From Arhodomonas sp051195215 (GTDB taxonomy: Bacteria; Pseudomonadota; Gammaproteobacteria; Nitrococcales; Nitrococcaceae): DNA of 64,000 bases. Each line of letters begins with the position of its first letter. Position 1 is the first letter of the stretch. The notes under the pieces were generated by a model. The model saw only the letters and a list, made by a program, of their open reading frames with translations. It was not told the DNA's origin and ran no database searches. The position numbers were made by a program, and so were the translations under genes. Below, in pieces: positions 16,697 through 24,636 of the stretch. Where the stretch lies: positions 4,672 to 68,671 of the forward strand of contig NZ_JBNAZM010000025.1 of assembly GCF_051195215.1 (NCBI RefSeq), written 5' to 3'.

Positions 16697-19546
16697 TCAA
16701 CGCTCGTGATCGCCCGCACTGGCCCGCTCCATGGGCCCGTTGCGGGGGCCGTAGCGGGCCAGGAACGTTTCGCCGGGCAGCGCCGGGGCGTAAAGAAAGC
16801 CCTGGGCATACTGGCAACCGTGGCTGCTAAGGTAGTCGGCCTGTTCGGCACGTTCGACGCCTTCGGCGACGACGGCCACGCCCAGTGCGTGCGCCATGCT
16901 CAGGATGGCGAGGACGATGGCGGCGTCGTCACTGTCTTCCTGGATGTCGCGAATGAATGTGCGGTCGATCTTGAGTGTGTGGATGGGGAAGCGCTTGAGG
17001 TAGGCAAGCGATGAGTAGCCGGTACCGAAATCGTCGACGCTCACGCGCACGCCGAGCTCCTTGAGCTTGAGCAGCAGTTGTACGGTGTGGTCGATGTCGT
17101 CCATGAGGAAGGTCTCGGTGATCTCCAGCTCCAGTCGGGGCCGGCTGGTGCCGCTCGCCGTCAGCGCCTGCTCGATCTGCTGGATGAGGTTGGGGTCGCG
17201 GAACTGTCGGGCCGAGAGATTGACTGCCAGGCGAAGCCCGGTCAGTCCGGCGCTCTCCCAGCGCTGCTGCTCGCGCACTGCTTCGGCGAGCGCCCACTCG
17301 CTGAGCTCCCCGATCAGTCCGCTGTCCTCGGCGATGGGGATGAACTTGCCCGGTGGGACCCAGCCACGCACCGGGTGGTGCCAGCGCATCAACGCCTCCG
17401 CGCCGACGATGTCACCGGTCACCAGCGATACCTGCGGCTGGTAATGGAGCTCGAGCGCGCCGGTGTGCAGGGCCTCGCGCAGCTCGTGCTCGAGCTCGCC
17501 GTACTCCCGCAGCCGTGCATTCAGCTCCTGGGTGAACAGAAAGTACGTGTTGCGGCCCTGTTCCTTGGCCCGGTACATGGCGGCGTCGGCGTTGCGAAGC
17601 AATGACTCCGCCTCGCGTCCGTCCCGCGGATAGACGCTGATGCCGATGCTGGTGCTGGTGAACAGCTCGCCGTCGCTGGTGTCGAACGGTTGAGCGAACG
17701 CATGGATCAGCCCGATCGCGACTTGCTGGGCTTCGTCTGCACTGGCAAGGGCGGGCAGCAGCACGGCGAACTCATCGCCGCCGAGTCGGGCGATGCAGTC
17801 CCCCGCCTCTAGCGCACTCTGGAGCCGGTGCGCCACGGCGGTGAGCAGCTCGTCCCCGCAGGCGTGCCCACGGGTGTCGTTGATAATCTTGAAACGGTCC
17901 AGGTCGAGAAAAAGCAGCGCCAGTGCGTGTTCGTCCCGCGCCGCCGTCGCCAGTGCCTCTTCGAGACGGTTGCGGAAGAGTGCGCGGTTCGGCAGCCCGG
18001 TCAGGGGGTCGTAGTAGGCGAGATGATGAATGGTGCGCTCGGCACGGCGTTGCTGGGAAAGGTCGGTGATTACCACCGCCACCTGCTCCAGGTCGCCGTC
18101 GCGGTCGCGAATGGCCGCTGCGGCCACCCGCGCGGGGTGCGGGCCGCCGTCGGTACCGAGGTAGTGCAGCTCGCCTTCCCAGCGGTCCCGGCGGCGAACC
18201 CTGTGTACCAGACGGGTTGCTGTACTGCGGTGGTCCCTGTCGACGAGCTCGGAGAAGCGGCGACCTTCGATCGCTGCGGCGTTCCTTCCGGTGAGCTCGC
18301 TGAACGCGGCGTTGACCTGTACGATCCGGCCGGTCTCGTCGAGCAGGGCGATGCCTTCGATGCTGTGCTCGAACAGACCGGCGGCAAGCTGCCGGCGGCG
18401 CCGGCCTTCGAGGCGTTCGGTGAGGTCCTGGAGCACGCAGACCCACTCTCCGAGTGGTTCGTCCAGCAGCGGCGCCAGCGACATACCAACGGCGACGACA
18501 CTGCCGTCGAGTCTTCGCAGAACCGTTTCCTCGATCTGCACGGGGGGCCTGTCTGCGCCGCGGGTGGTCACGCGAGGGGGAAGGCTTTCGGTGAGGCAGG
18601 CGGCGATGGGCAGCCCCTGGAGGTCCTGCTCGCCGCCGTGCAGCAACGTTCGTGCCGGACGGTTGTGGCTGACCACGCGATAGTCGGCGTCCAGCACGAG
18701 CACGGCCTCGTGCATGCTGTCGAGGATGTGTGCCAGCTGCGCGCGGGAGACGGTGCGTTCGCGTAGATCCACCTGCATGCGCCGCAGGGCTTCGGCGAGG
18801 GCGCCCAGCTCGTCGTTGCGCACGACGGGTACGGGTACGTCGCCGGTGGCCGTGCCGATGTGCGACGCCGCCGTGGCCAGAGCGCGGATGGGACGACTCA
18901 GCTGCCTCGCCACCAGCAAGCCCATGGCTGCCGCCACCGCCATAATGCCGAGGGTGGCGTAGCCGATGCGGACGAGCTCCGAATGGCGGCCGGCGGCGGC
19001 CGCCTTGGCGAAGTCGGCCTGCATGGCGTTCAGGTTGCGGGTGAGTACCTCCCGCGAGAAACCGACGCGAACGCCTCCCAGGTATTGGGCGCCGGCGTGG
19101 ATGGGCGTGACGGCTTCGATGATCTCGCCGTCTTCCTGTACGAGTGTTTCACGTGCCCGCACGGCCCGCTCCGCCATGGCGCCCCGCATTGGCTGGCCGA
19201 ATCGCGGGATGGATTCATGCCCGTCGTGGAGGATGAGCTGCTGGTCGTCGAAGACCAGCACGTACTCGATACCCGCCTGTCGGCGTGCATCGCGCAGGAT
19301 CTCGTAGACCCGCTCGACGTCGTATTCGTAGACGGGGGTGGTGAGCCCGTTGGCGAGCAGTCGGGCCACGGACGCGGCGTGCTCGCGCAGCGTGCGCTGC
19401 ATTGCCTGCGCGAAGCGTGTCTGGCCGACGTCGGTGATCCGGTCGATGGTTCCGCGCTGTTGCCGGTCGTGGAGCGCGGAGAGTGCGATGGCCACCAGCA
19501 GCAGGAGCGCGCCAATCACCAGCGCGTAGCGTTGGTGGAGCTTCAT
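16697..19546 (-). CDS. membrane-bound Cache/HAMP-PAS-PAS-GGDEF-EAL protein
   Basis: 949 residues: helix 1 (8-24), a periplasmic Cache-like sensor (about 30-190), helix 2 (about 195-215), HAMP (215-268), two PAS domains (about 275-395 and 400-510), GGDEF (intact GGDEF near 590) and EAL (EALMRW near 718, DDFGTGYSSL later). Both c-di-GMP enzyme signatures are complete. Its ATG overlaps the TGA of the upstream PhnD-like binding-protein gene by four bases, so the two are translationally coupled. The likely job is to convert ligand binding by that periplasmic protein into a change in c-di-GMP, as the NspS/MbaA pair does in Vibrio cholerae. Ligand and net activity are unknown. Confidence 0.85.
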   Translation of the reverse strand: MKLHQRYALVIGALLLLVAIALSALHDRQQRGTIDRITDVGQTRFAQAMQRTLREHAASVARLLANGLTTPVYEYDVERVYEILRDARRQAGIEYVLVFDDQQLILHDGHESIPRFGQPMRGAMAERAVRARETLVQEDGEIIEAVTPIHAGAQYLGGVRVGFSREVLTRNLNAMQADFAKAAAAGRHSELVRIGYATLGIMAVAAAMGLLVARQLSRPIRALATAASHIGTATGDVPVPVVRNDELGALAEALRRMQVDLRERTVSRAQLAHILDSMHEAVLVLDADYRVVSHNRPARTLLHGGEQDLQGLPIAACLTESLPPRVTTRGADRPPVQIEETVLRRLDGSVVAVGMSLAPLLDEPLGEWVCVLQDLTERLEGRRRRQLAAGLFEHSIEGIALLDETGRIVQVNAAFSELTGRNAAAIEGRRFSELVDRDHRSTATRLVHRVRRRDRWEGELHYLGTDGGPHPARVAAAAIRDRDGDLEQVAVVITDLSQQRRAERTIHHLAYYDPLTGLPNRALFRNRLEEALATAARDEHALALLFLDLDRFKIINDTRGHACGDELLTAVAHRLQSALEAGDCIARLGGDEFAVLLPALASADEAQQVAIGLIHAFAQPFDTSDGELFTSTSIGISVYPRDGREAESLLRNADAAMYRAKEQGRNTYFLFTQELNARLREYGELEHELREALHTGALELHYQPQVSLVTGDIVGAEALMRWHHPVRGWVPPGKFIPIAEDSGLIGELSEWALAEAVREQQRWESAGLTGLRLAVNLSARQFRDPNLIQQIEQALTASGTSRPRLELEITETFLMDDIDHTVQLLLKLKELGVRVSVDDFGTGYSSLAYLKRFPIHTLKIDRTFIRDIQEDSDDAAIVLAILSMAHALGVAVVAEGVERAEQADYLSSHGCQYAQGFLYAPALPGETFLARYGPRNGPMERASAGDHER

Positions 19547-20460
19547 CGGGCGAGCATTTCCCGGACCGAGGCAAGGCAGCGCCGCACCGTGGCGAGCTGA
19601 GCTTCGATCGTGGGGGTGATGGCATCGAAACGCGTCGTGCTCTGGTAGGCCTGCATCGCCCGCCGGCCCGCCGGTACGTTCTCGGCGTCGAGAAGTACGC
19701 GGCGCAGTGCCTCGCGCAGGCCGGGGCGAAGATCCCCGCGCACGATCTCGAAGGCCCGGGGAATCGGCTCGCCGTGGTGGAAGATGCGGAGGTTTTCGCG
19801 CATGGCGCGTGGCGTGTGGTCCGGGTCGGCCCAGTCAATGTTGCTGTACGCACCGGCATCGACGATACCGCGGGCCACCCACGCGGTGATGTTGATTTCC
19901 CCTCCGGCGAAAGTGTACCCGACCCTGCGATGGGGGACCGGCGCGTCCCGCCGCGGCAGCTCCTGCGGCGTTAGCCCGGTGTCGAGCAATGCCCCCACCG
20001 GCAGGAAAAAGGCCGTACTCGAGCCCGGATCCTCCAGCGCCAGGCGTCGCCCGGTGAGATCGGAGAGCGTGTGAATGTCGCTGTTGCGCCGGGTGATGAA
20101 CACCGTGTGGTATTCCGGTACGCCTTTTTTCCACTTGCGTACCAGCACACGCGCACCGGCGTCGTCGACGTAGCGCAGTGCGGAGAACGCGGTCTCCGTG
20201 ACCCAGTCCACCTGTCCGCTGCGCAAAAGCTCGATCATTTCCTCGTTGTCGCGGGCCATGACCACCTCGCCGGCGCGGATGCCCTGGTCGGCGAGGCGTT
20301 CGACGGCGTAGTCGAGCATGGGGCGCAGGCGCTTGTAGTGCTTGCGCGGCTTATCGCTGACCTTGCCGATGACCAGTGTCTGCCCCCGCGGCACTTCACG
20401 GCTCGCGGCGGCGCTCGTGACCGTGAGCATCAACGCGGCCGTCAGCGCGAGCAGGCGCAT
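19543..20460 (-). CDS. PhnD-like periplasmic binding protein coupled to the GGDEF/EAL gene
   Basis: About 305 residues from the ATG at 20460, giving a short signal peptide MRLLALTAALMLTVTSAAA. Other ATGs further upstream (for example 20523) are open, and none has a strong ribosome site. The mature protein has the phosphate/phosphonate-binding (PhnD/transferrin-like) layout: a TLVIGKVSDKPRKHYKRL start, LSDLTGRRLALEDPGSSTAF in the hinge half and DAGAYSNIDWADP in the second lobe. No phosphonate permease or ATPase is nearby. The overlap with the next gene points to a signalling rather than a transport role. Confidence 0.78.
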   Translation of the reverse strand: MRLLALTAALMLTVTSAAASREVPRGQTLVIGKVSDKPRKHYKRLRPMLDYAVERLADQGIRAGEVVMARDNEEMIELLRSGQVDWVTETAFSALRYVDDAGARVLVRKWKKGVPEYHTVFITRRNSDIHTLSDLTGRRLALEDPGSSTAFFLPVGALLDTGLTPQELPRRDAPVPHRRVGYTFAGGEINITAWVARGIVDAGAYSNIDWADPDHTPRAMRENLRIFHHGEPIPRAFEIVRGDLRPGLREALRRVLLDAENVPAGRRAMQAYQSTTRFDAITPTIEAQLATVRRCLASVREMLAR

Positions 20461-20759
20461 CGGCCACCGGATGGAGCTGGTGGTTGCCCGAGCGATGCGG
20501 GTGTTCTTGCATCGGTATGCCATGGGTGTCTTCATAATCGGCTTCGTCATGGCGCATGCTGCAGGTGCACACGCGGGTGGCTGCGCTGTGGTATAAAAGG
20601 CAACCACTCGCGGCCGTGCCGCCTACGTAACGTAACGGCATGGCGCCCGCGACCATTAGCGCGCCACGGCCACGTTCCGCCGAACGGCGCGCCAGAGAGA
20701 AGACGGCCCGCCAAGGCCGCAGATCAGTAACCCGCGATTGGCGCAGAGAGGGCGCATTC

Positions 20760-22283
20760 ATGGCCACGACCACCATCCGCCAGGCAGATTTCATCCAGAG
20801 CGTCGCCGACGCCCTGCAGTACATCTCCTACTATCACCCGAAAGACTTCATCGACGCCGTCCATGAGGCCTACCAGCGCGAGGAGAATCCGGCGGCGCGG
20901 GATGCCATGGCGCAGATCCTGGTGAACTCGCGCATGTGTGCCCAGGGGCACCGGCCGATCTGCCAGGACACGGGCATCGTGACCGTTTTCCTCAAGATCG
21001 GCATGGACGTGCGCTGGGATGCGGAGATGGGGGTCGAGGAGATGGTCAACGAAGGCGTGCGCCGGGCCTACAACGATCCCGACAACAAGCTGCGCGCCTC
21101 GATCCTGCGCGATCCCGCGGGCAAGCGCGAGAACACGCGGGACAACACGCCCGCGGTGATTTACATGGACCTGGTGCCCGGGGATCGCGTGGAGGTGGAG
21201 CTCGCCGCGAAGGGCGGAGGCTCCGAGGCGAAATCCAAGTTCGCCATGCTCAATCCCTCGGACAGCATCGTCGACTGGGTGCTGGAGCAGGTGCCGAAGA
21301 TGGGTGCCGGCTGGTGTCCGCCGGGCATTCTCGGCATCGGGATCGGCGGCACCGCCGACAAGGCCATGCGTCTGGCCAAGGAGGCGTGCATGGAGTCCAT
21401 CGACATCCACGAGCTCAAGGCCAGGGGGGCGGAGAACACGGTCGAGGCGTTGCGCCTGGAGCTCTTCGAGAAGGTCAATCAGCTCGGCATCGGTGCCCAG
21501 GGGCTCGGCGGGCTGACCACCGTGCTGGACGTCAAGATCCGCGACCACCCCACCCACGCCGCGAACAAGCCGGTGGCGATCATTCCCAACTGCGCGGCCA
21601 CCCGCCATGTGCATTTCGAGCTCGACGGTGACGGCCCGGCGGAGCTGCCGGTACCGGCGTTGGAGGACTGGCCGGAGGTGACCTGGGGTGCCGGTGGCGA
21701 CGTCCGCCGGGTCAATCTCGACGAGATCACCGCCGAGGATGTGCGGCAGTGGCGTCCGGGCGAGACCCTGCTCGTCTCCGGAACCGTGCTCACCGGCCGT
21801 GACGCCGCCCACAAGCGCATTCAGGAGATGCTCGCCCGAGGCGAGGAGTTGCCCGTGGATTTCCGCGGCCGGTTCATCTACTACGTGGGCCCGGTGGACC
21901 CGGTGGGCAACGAAGTCGTGGGGCCGGCAGGGCCGACGACCTCCACGCGCATGGACAAGTTCACCGACATGATGCTGGCCGAGACCGGGCTGACGGGGAT
22001 GATCGGCAAGGCCGAGCGCGGCCCCGAGGCGGTCGAGGCCATTCGACGCCACGCGGCGGTCTACCTGATCGCGGTCGGGGGGGCCGCCTATCTGGTGTCC
22101 AGGGCCATCCGCAAGGCACGAGTGGTGGCTTTCGAGGATCTGGGCATGGAGGCGATCCACGAGTTCGAGGTGGAGGACATGCCTGTGACGGTTGCGGTGA
22201 GCTCGGACGGGGAATCGGTACACCGCAGTGGGCCGCGCCAGTGGCAGGAACGTATCGGCAGGATCCCGGTGGCCGTCGAGTAG
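20760..22283 (+). CDS. class I fumarate hydratase, [4Fe-4S] type
   Basis: 507-residue fused alpha-beta fumarase that interconverts fumarate and malate in the TCA cycle. The start at 20760 has GAGAGGG upstream; the open frame before it is Arg-rich and rejected. Candidate iron-sulfur cysteines are in RPICQDTG, KEACMES and IPNCAATRH. Glycine-rich blocks GILGIGIGGTADKAM and IGAQGLGGLTTV are typical. The C-terminal half carries VGPVDPVGNEVVGPAGPTTS. Length agrees with FumA/FumB of E. coli. It diverges from the PhnD-like gene with about 300 bases between starts. Substrates other than fumarate (mesaconate, tartrate) cannot be excluded for this family. Confidence 0.9.
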   Translation: MATTTIRQADFIQSVADALQYISYYHPKDFIDAVHEAYQREENPAARDAMAQILVNSRMCAQGHRPICQDTGIVTVFLKIGMDVRWDAEMGVEEMVNEGVRRAYNDPDNKLRASILRDPAGKRENTRDNTPAVIYMDLVPGDRVEVELAAKGGGSEAKSKFAMLNPSDSIVDWVLEQVPKMGAGWCPPGILGIGIGGTADKAMRLAKEACMESIDIHELKARGAENTVEALRLELFEKVNQLGIGAQGLGGLTTVLDVKIRDHPTHAANKPVAIIPNCAATRHVHFELDGDGPAELPVPALEDWPEVTWGAGGDVRRVNLDEITAEDVRQWRPGETLLVSGTVLTGRDAAHKRIQEMLARGEELPVDFRGRFIYYVGPVDPVGNEVVGPAGPTTSTRMDKFTDMMLAETGLTGMIGKAERGPEAVEAIRRHAAVYLIAVGGAAYLVSRAIRKARVVAFEDLGMEAIHEFEVEDMPVTVAVSSDGESVHRSGPRQWQERIGRIPVAVE

Positions 22284-22471
22284 TACCGTAGCTACCCCAT
22301 TTGGACTATCGTCCTGGTGTGGGTGCGAGTGGCCCGGTTACGCGTGGTATTGCCTGACGCGCGTAGCCCGGTCCTCGCAGTAACACCGCCGTTTCACAGG
22401 CGGTTGCAGTGACAGGGAAGGGGCACCGTGCGCGGCGGGCAATGCGAGGCCACCGTTGAGGGGGGGAACGC

Positions 22472-22990
22472 ATGCGGGCGTGCGGCCGGCTCATCAATCG
22501 ATTTGTGCTCGCGGCAGCGATGGCGGCAGCGGTGCCGGCGATTGCCGCCGAGCTCACCCGCAGCGACGCCGAGCCCACCACTGACACGACGCCGGTGCTC
22601 GAGCTGCGTCGGGGCGGCGAGATCCGCCACCTTTCGCGGGCGGATCTCGAAGGGGCCGGTCCGCTGTACGCGAGCGAGCTCGTCAGCCGGGAGGGCATGG
22701 CCGGGCGATTCACCGGCGTGCTCCTGGCGGACTTCGTCGAGGCGTTCGGGCTCGGCGGCGCGCGCCGGCTACGATTCATCGCCGCCGACGGGTACAGCAT
22801 CTTCCTCACCCCCGAGGAGATCCGGGCCAAGAATTATCTGCTCGTCACCCGGTTTCAGGGCGAACCCATGGCTCTGGCGAACAAGGGGCCCGTGAGGCTC
22901 GTCGTGCCCGCTGATGAGCAGGCCGTGCTCGAGGGCACGAAGTCGGGGGCGGAGTGGATCTGGTCCATCGTCGAGTTGCACGCACGGTGA
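22472..22990 (+). CDS. periplasmic SUOX-fold (oxidoreductase molybdopterin-like) protein without a Mo-ligand cysteine
   Basis: 172 residues. A signal peptide of about 26 residues ends near PAIAA. The mature part has the pattern of the small Oxidored_molyb/SUOX-fold domain: HLSRADLEG, FTGVLLADFVEAFGL, FIAADGYSIFLTPEEI, then KGPVRLVVPADE and a final WIWSIVELH. In real sulfite-oxidase enzymes a cysteine binds molybdenum; here no cysteine is present in the mature chain, so it is probably a ligand-binding relative, not an enzyme. Its TGA overlaps the GTG of the next GGDEF gene, which suggests it is that protein's periplasmic sensor partner. Confidence 0.7.
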   Translation: MRACGRLINRFVLAAAMAAAVPAIAAELTRSDAEPTTDTTPVLELRRGGEIRHLSRADLEGAGPLYASELVSREGMAGRFTGVLLADFVEAFGLGGARRLRFIAADGYSIFLTPEEIRAKNYLLVTRFQGEPMALANKGPVRLVVPADEQAVLEGTKSGAEWIWSIVELHAR

Positions 22991-23916
22991 GAATTCGCGC
23001 GGGCTGGTTGTTGCTGGCGGGGTACGTCGCCATCGCCATGCCCGTCGTCGGTATCTGCGTGCTTTTCGTGGTCAACGCGCAGAAGCATCTCGGCGCCAAC
23101 TACATCAGTTTCTCCACCGAGGTCGTGCGTGGGCAACAGGATGCCACCCGTCTGCGTTCCGCCGCGCAAGCGCTCATGCGCCATGGTGGCGAGGACAACG
23201 CGCGGGCGCTGCGTGAGGCGCTCACCGTCATAGAGACTCGCAAAACGACGGTTCTCCACGCCATGGAGCGCACGCCGTTCGCCGACATGGATCTCGATGA
23301 CATTCACGCCGAATTCCGGCGCCTGCAGGCGGACCTCGCCCGGATTGCGACGCTGGGCCGCGGCGGTACGCTGCAACGATCCAGCGTACGCTCGGCGCTG
23401 CGGGCGCGCGTGTTCGCGGTGGAGGACGACGTGGCCTTCATTTACAGCGAGCTCCACAAACGCGTGGTGTCGGCTTCGGCGGCGCAGCAGCGTCTCATGG
23501 AGCGGCTCTCCTACGCCTTGCTGAGCCTGGTCGCGCTGGTGCTCGTGGGGCTGGGGGCGCTGCTGAAATCGTCGGTGCGCGCGAGCGACGCGGTCTCGCG
23601 GGTCGGCGGCGAGGAGTTCTGTATCCTGATGCCCAACACCCGGGTACGGGAGTCACTGGTTTTGTGTGCCCGCGTACGCGATGCCATTGTCGGCGAGCCG
23701 TGCCCCGTGGGGCCAGACGGGACGTTGCCCTGTACCGTGAGTATCGGCGTGGCCACGACGCAGGCGGGCGGGCGTGAGACGTTCGAGGCCCTCTACGCCC
23801 GCGCCGATGCCGCGTTGTATGCGGCCAAGCGCGGCGGACGCGACCGCATCGTCCACGAGCGTGACACGCCATCGGAGGCCGGCACTGCCGGAGAAGCGCG
23901 CCGCGCCCGCGAATGA
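22987..23916 (+). CDS. two-helix sensor protein with a half-deleted GGDEF domain
   Basis: 309 residues starting at the GTG that overlaps the previous stop by four bases. Helix 1 is at 6-28, a periplasmic helical region at 30-170, helix 2 at 174-192. Directly after helix 2 comes SSVRASDAVSRVGGEEF, which in normal diguanylate cyclases lies in the middle of the domain. The first half, with DPLTGLxNRR and DxDxFKxxND (metal and base contacts), is absent. The second half is normal (GGEEF 207-211, RADAALYAAKRGGRDRI). A catalytically active cyclase is therefore unlikely; c-di-GMP or GTP binding or a purely structural role remains possible. It looks like an in-frame deletion near 23563. Confidence 0.8.
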   Translation: MRIRAGWLLLAGYVAIAMPVVGICVLFVVNAQKHLGANYISFSTEVVRGQQDATRLRSAAQALMRHGGEDNARALREALTVIETRKTTVLHAMERTPFADMDLDDIHAEFRRLQADLARIATLGRGGTLQRSSVRSALRARVFAVEDDVAFIYSELHKRVVSASAAQQRLMERLSYALLSLVALVLVGLGALLKSSVRASDAVSRVGGEEFCILMPNTRVRESLVLCARVRDAIVGEPCPVGPDGTLPCTVSIGVATTQAGGRETFEALYARADAALYAAKRGGRDRIVHERDTPSEAGTAGEARRARE

Positions 23917-23940
23917 CCAACGGACCCTGGACAAGGACGA

Positions 23941-24636
23941 ATGCCGCGTTGCCACGAGACAGAGCCCCTGGTCCGATTTGACGGATTGACCAAACACTAC
24001 GGTGGTCCCGGGGGGCGAGCCGTACTCGAAGGGGCCGGCGGGCAGATCGCCACCGGCGAGTTCGTGGTGGTGGTCGGACGCAGCGGTTCCGGCAAGTCGA
24101 CGCTGCTCAATCTCCTCGGCGGGCTCGACCGGCCGACCGCCGGCACGGTCCATTTCGCCGGCGAATCGCTCTTCGAGCTCCCCGATGCTGCCATGACCCG
24201 CTTGCGCCGCCGGCGCATGGGGGTGATTTTTCAGTCGTACAACCTCATCGACACGCTCACCGTCGCCGAGAATCTGCGCCTGCCGCTGGCCCTCAACGCG
24301 CTGCCGGAAGACGGGCTGGTCGGGCAGTGGCTCGCGCGGGTGGGGCTGAGCGACTACGAGGATGCCTGGCCGGACCGCCTCTCCGGCGGCGAGCAGCAGC
24401 GCGTGGCGGTGGCGCGGGCACTCATCCATGGCCCGGATCTCATCCTCGCGGACGAGCCCACGGGAAATCTGGACCTGGACAATGCCCGCGCGGTGGTCGA
24501 GCTGCTCGATGATTTGTGCCGCCGGTACGGGCGCACGCTGGTGATGGTCACCCATAGCCGCGAGGTCGCGGGGCGGGCGGATCGCCTGCTCACCATACGG
24601 GATGCCCGCCTCGCCACCCTGGAGACGGGCCCGTGA
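23941..24636 (+). CDS. ABC transporter ATP-binding protein, LolD/MacB type
   Basis: 231 residues. Walker A GRSGSGKST at 46-54, Q-loop in VIFQSYNLIDTL, signature LSGGEQQRVAVARAL, Walker B LILADEPTGNLD and an H-loop in VMVTHSREV. This is the pattern of ATPases that serve FtsX-fold permeases (LolD, MacB, FtsE group), which move lipids or proteins or transmit force across the envelope rather than import solutes. The gene starts 24 bases after the truncated GGDEF gene, and its TGA overlaps the permease GTG, so all four genes from 22472 are likely cotranscribed. Confidence 0.88.
   Translation: MPRCHETEPLVRFDGLTKHYGGPGGRAVLEGAGGQIATGEFVVVVGRSGSGKSTLLNLLGGLDRPTAGTVHFAGESLFELPDAAMTRLRRRRMGVIFQSYNLIDTLTVAENLRLPLALNALPEDGLVGQWLARVGLSDYEDAWPDRLSGGEQQRVAVARALIHGPDLILADEPTGNLDLDNARAVVELLDDLCRRYGRTLVMVTHSREVAGRADRLLTIRDARLATLETGP

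Noticed and set aside
22284..22471. Small gene or RNA between fumarase and the SUOX-fold gene
   Set aside because: No start with ribosome site, no stable structure that I could name; treated as promoter-bearing intergenic DNA.
22472..22990. Active molybdenum oxidoreductase subunit
   Set aside because: The mature chain has no cysteine to bind molybdenum and is much shorter than enzymes such as MsrP; only the fold is similar.
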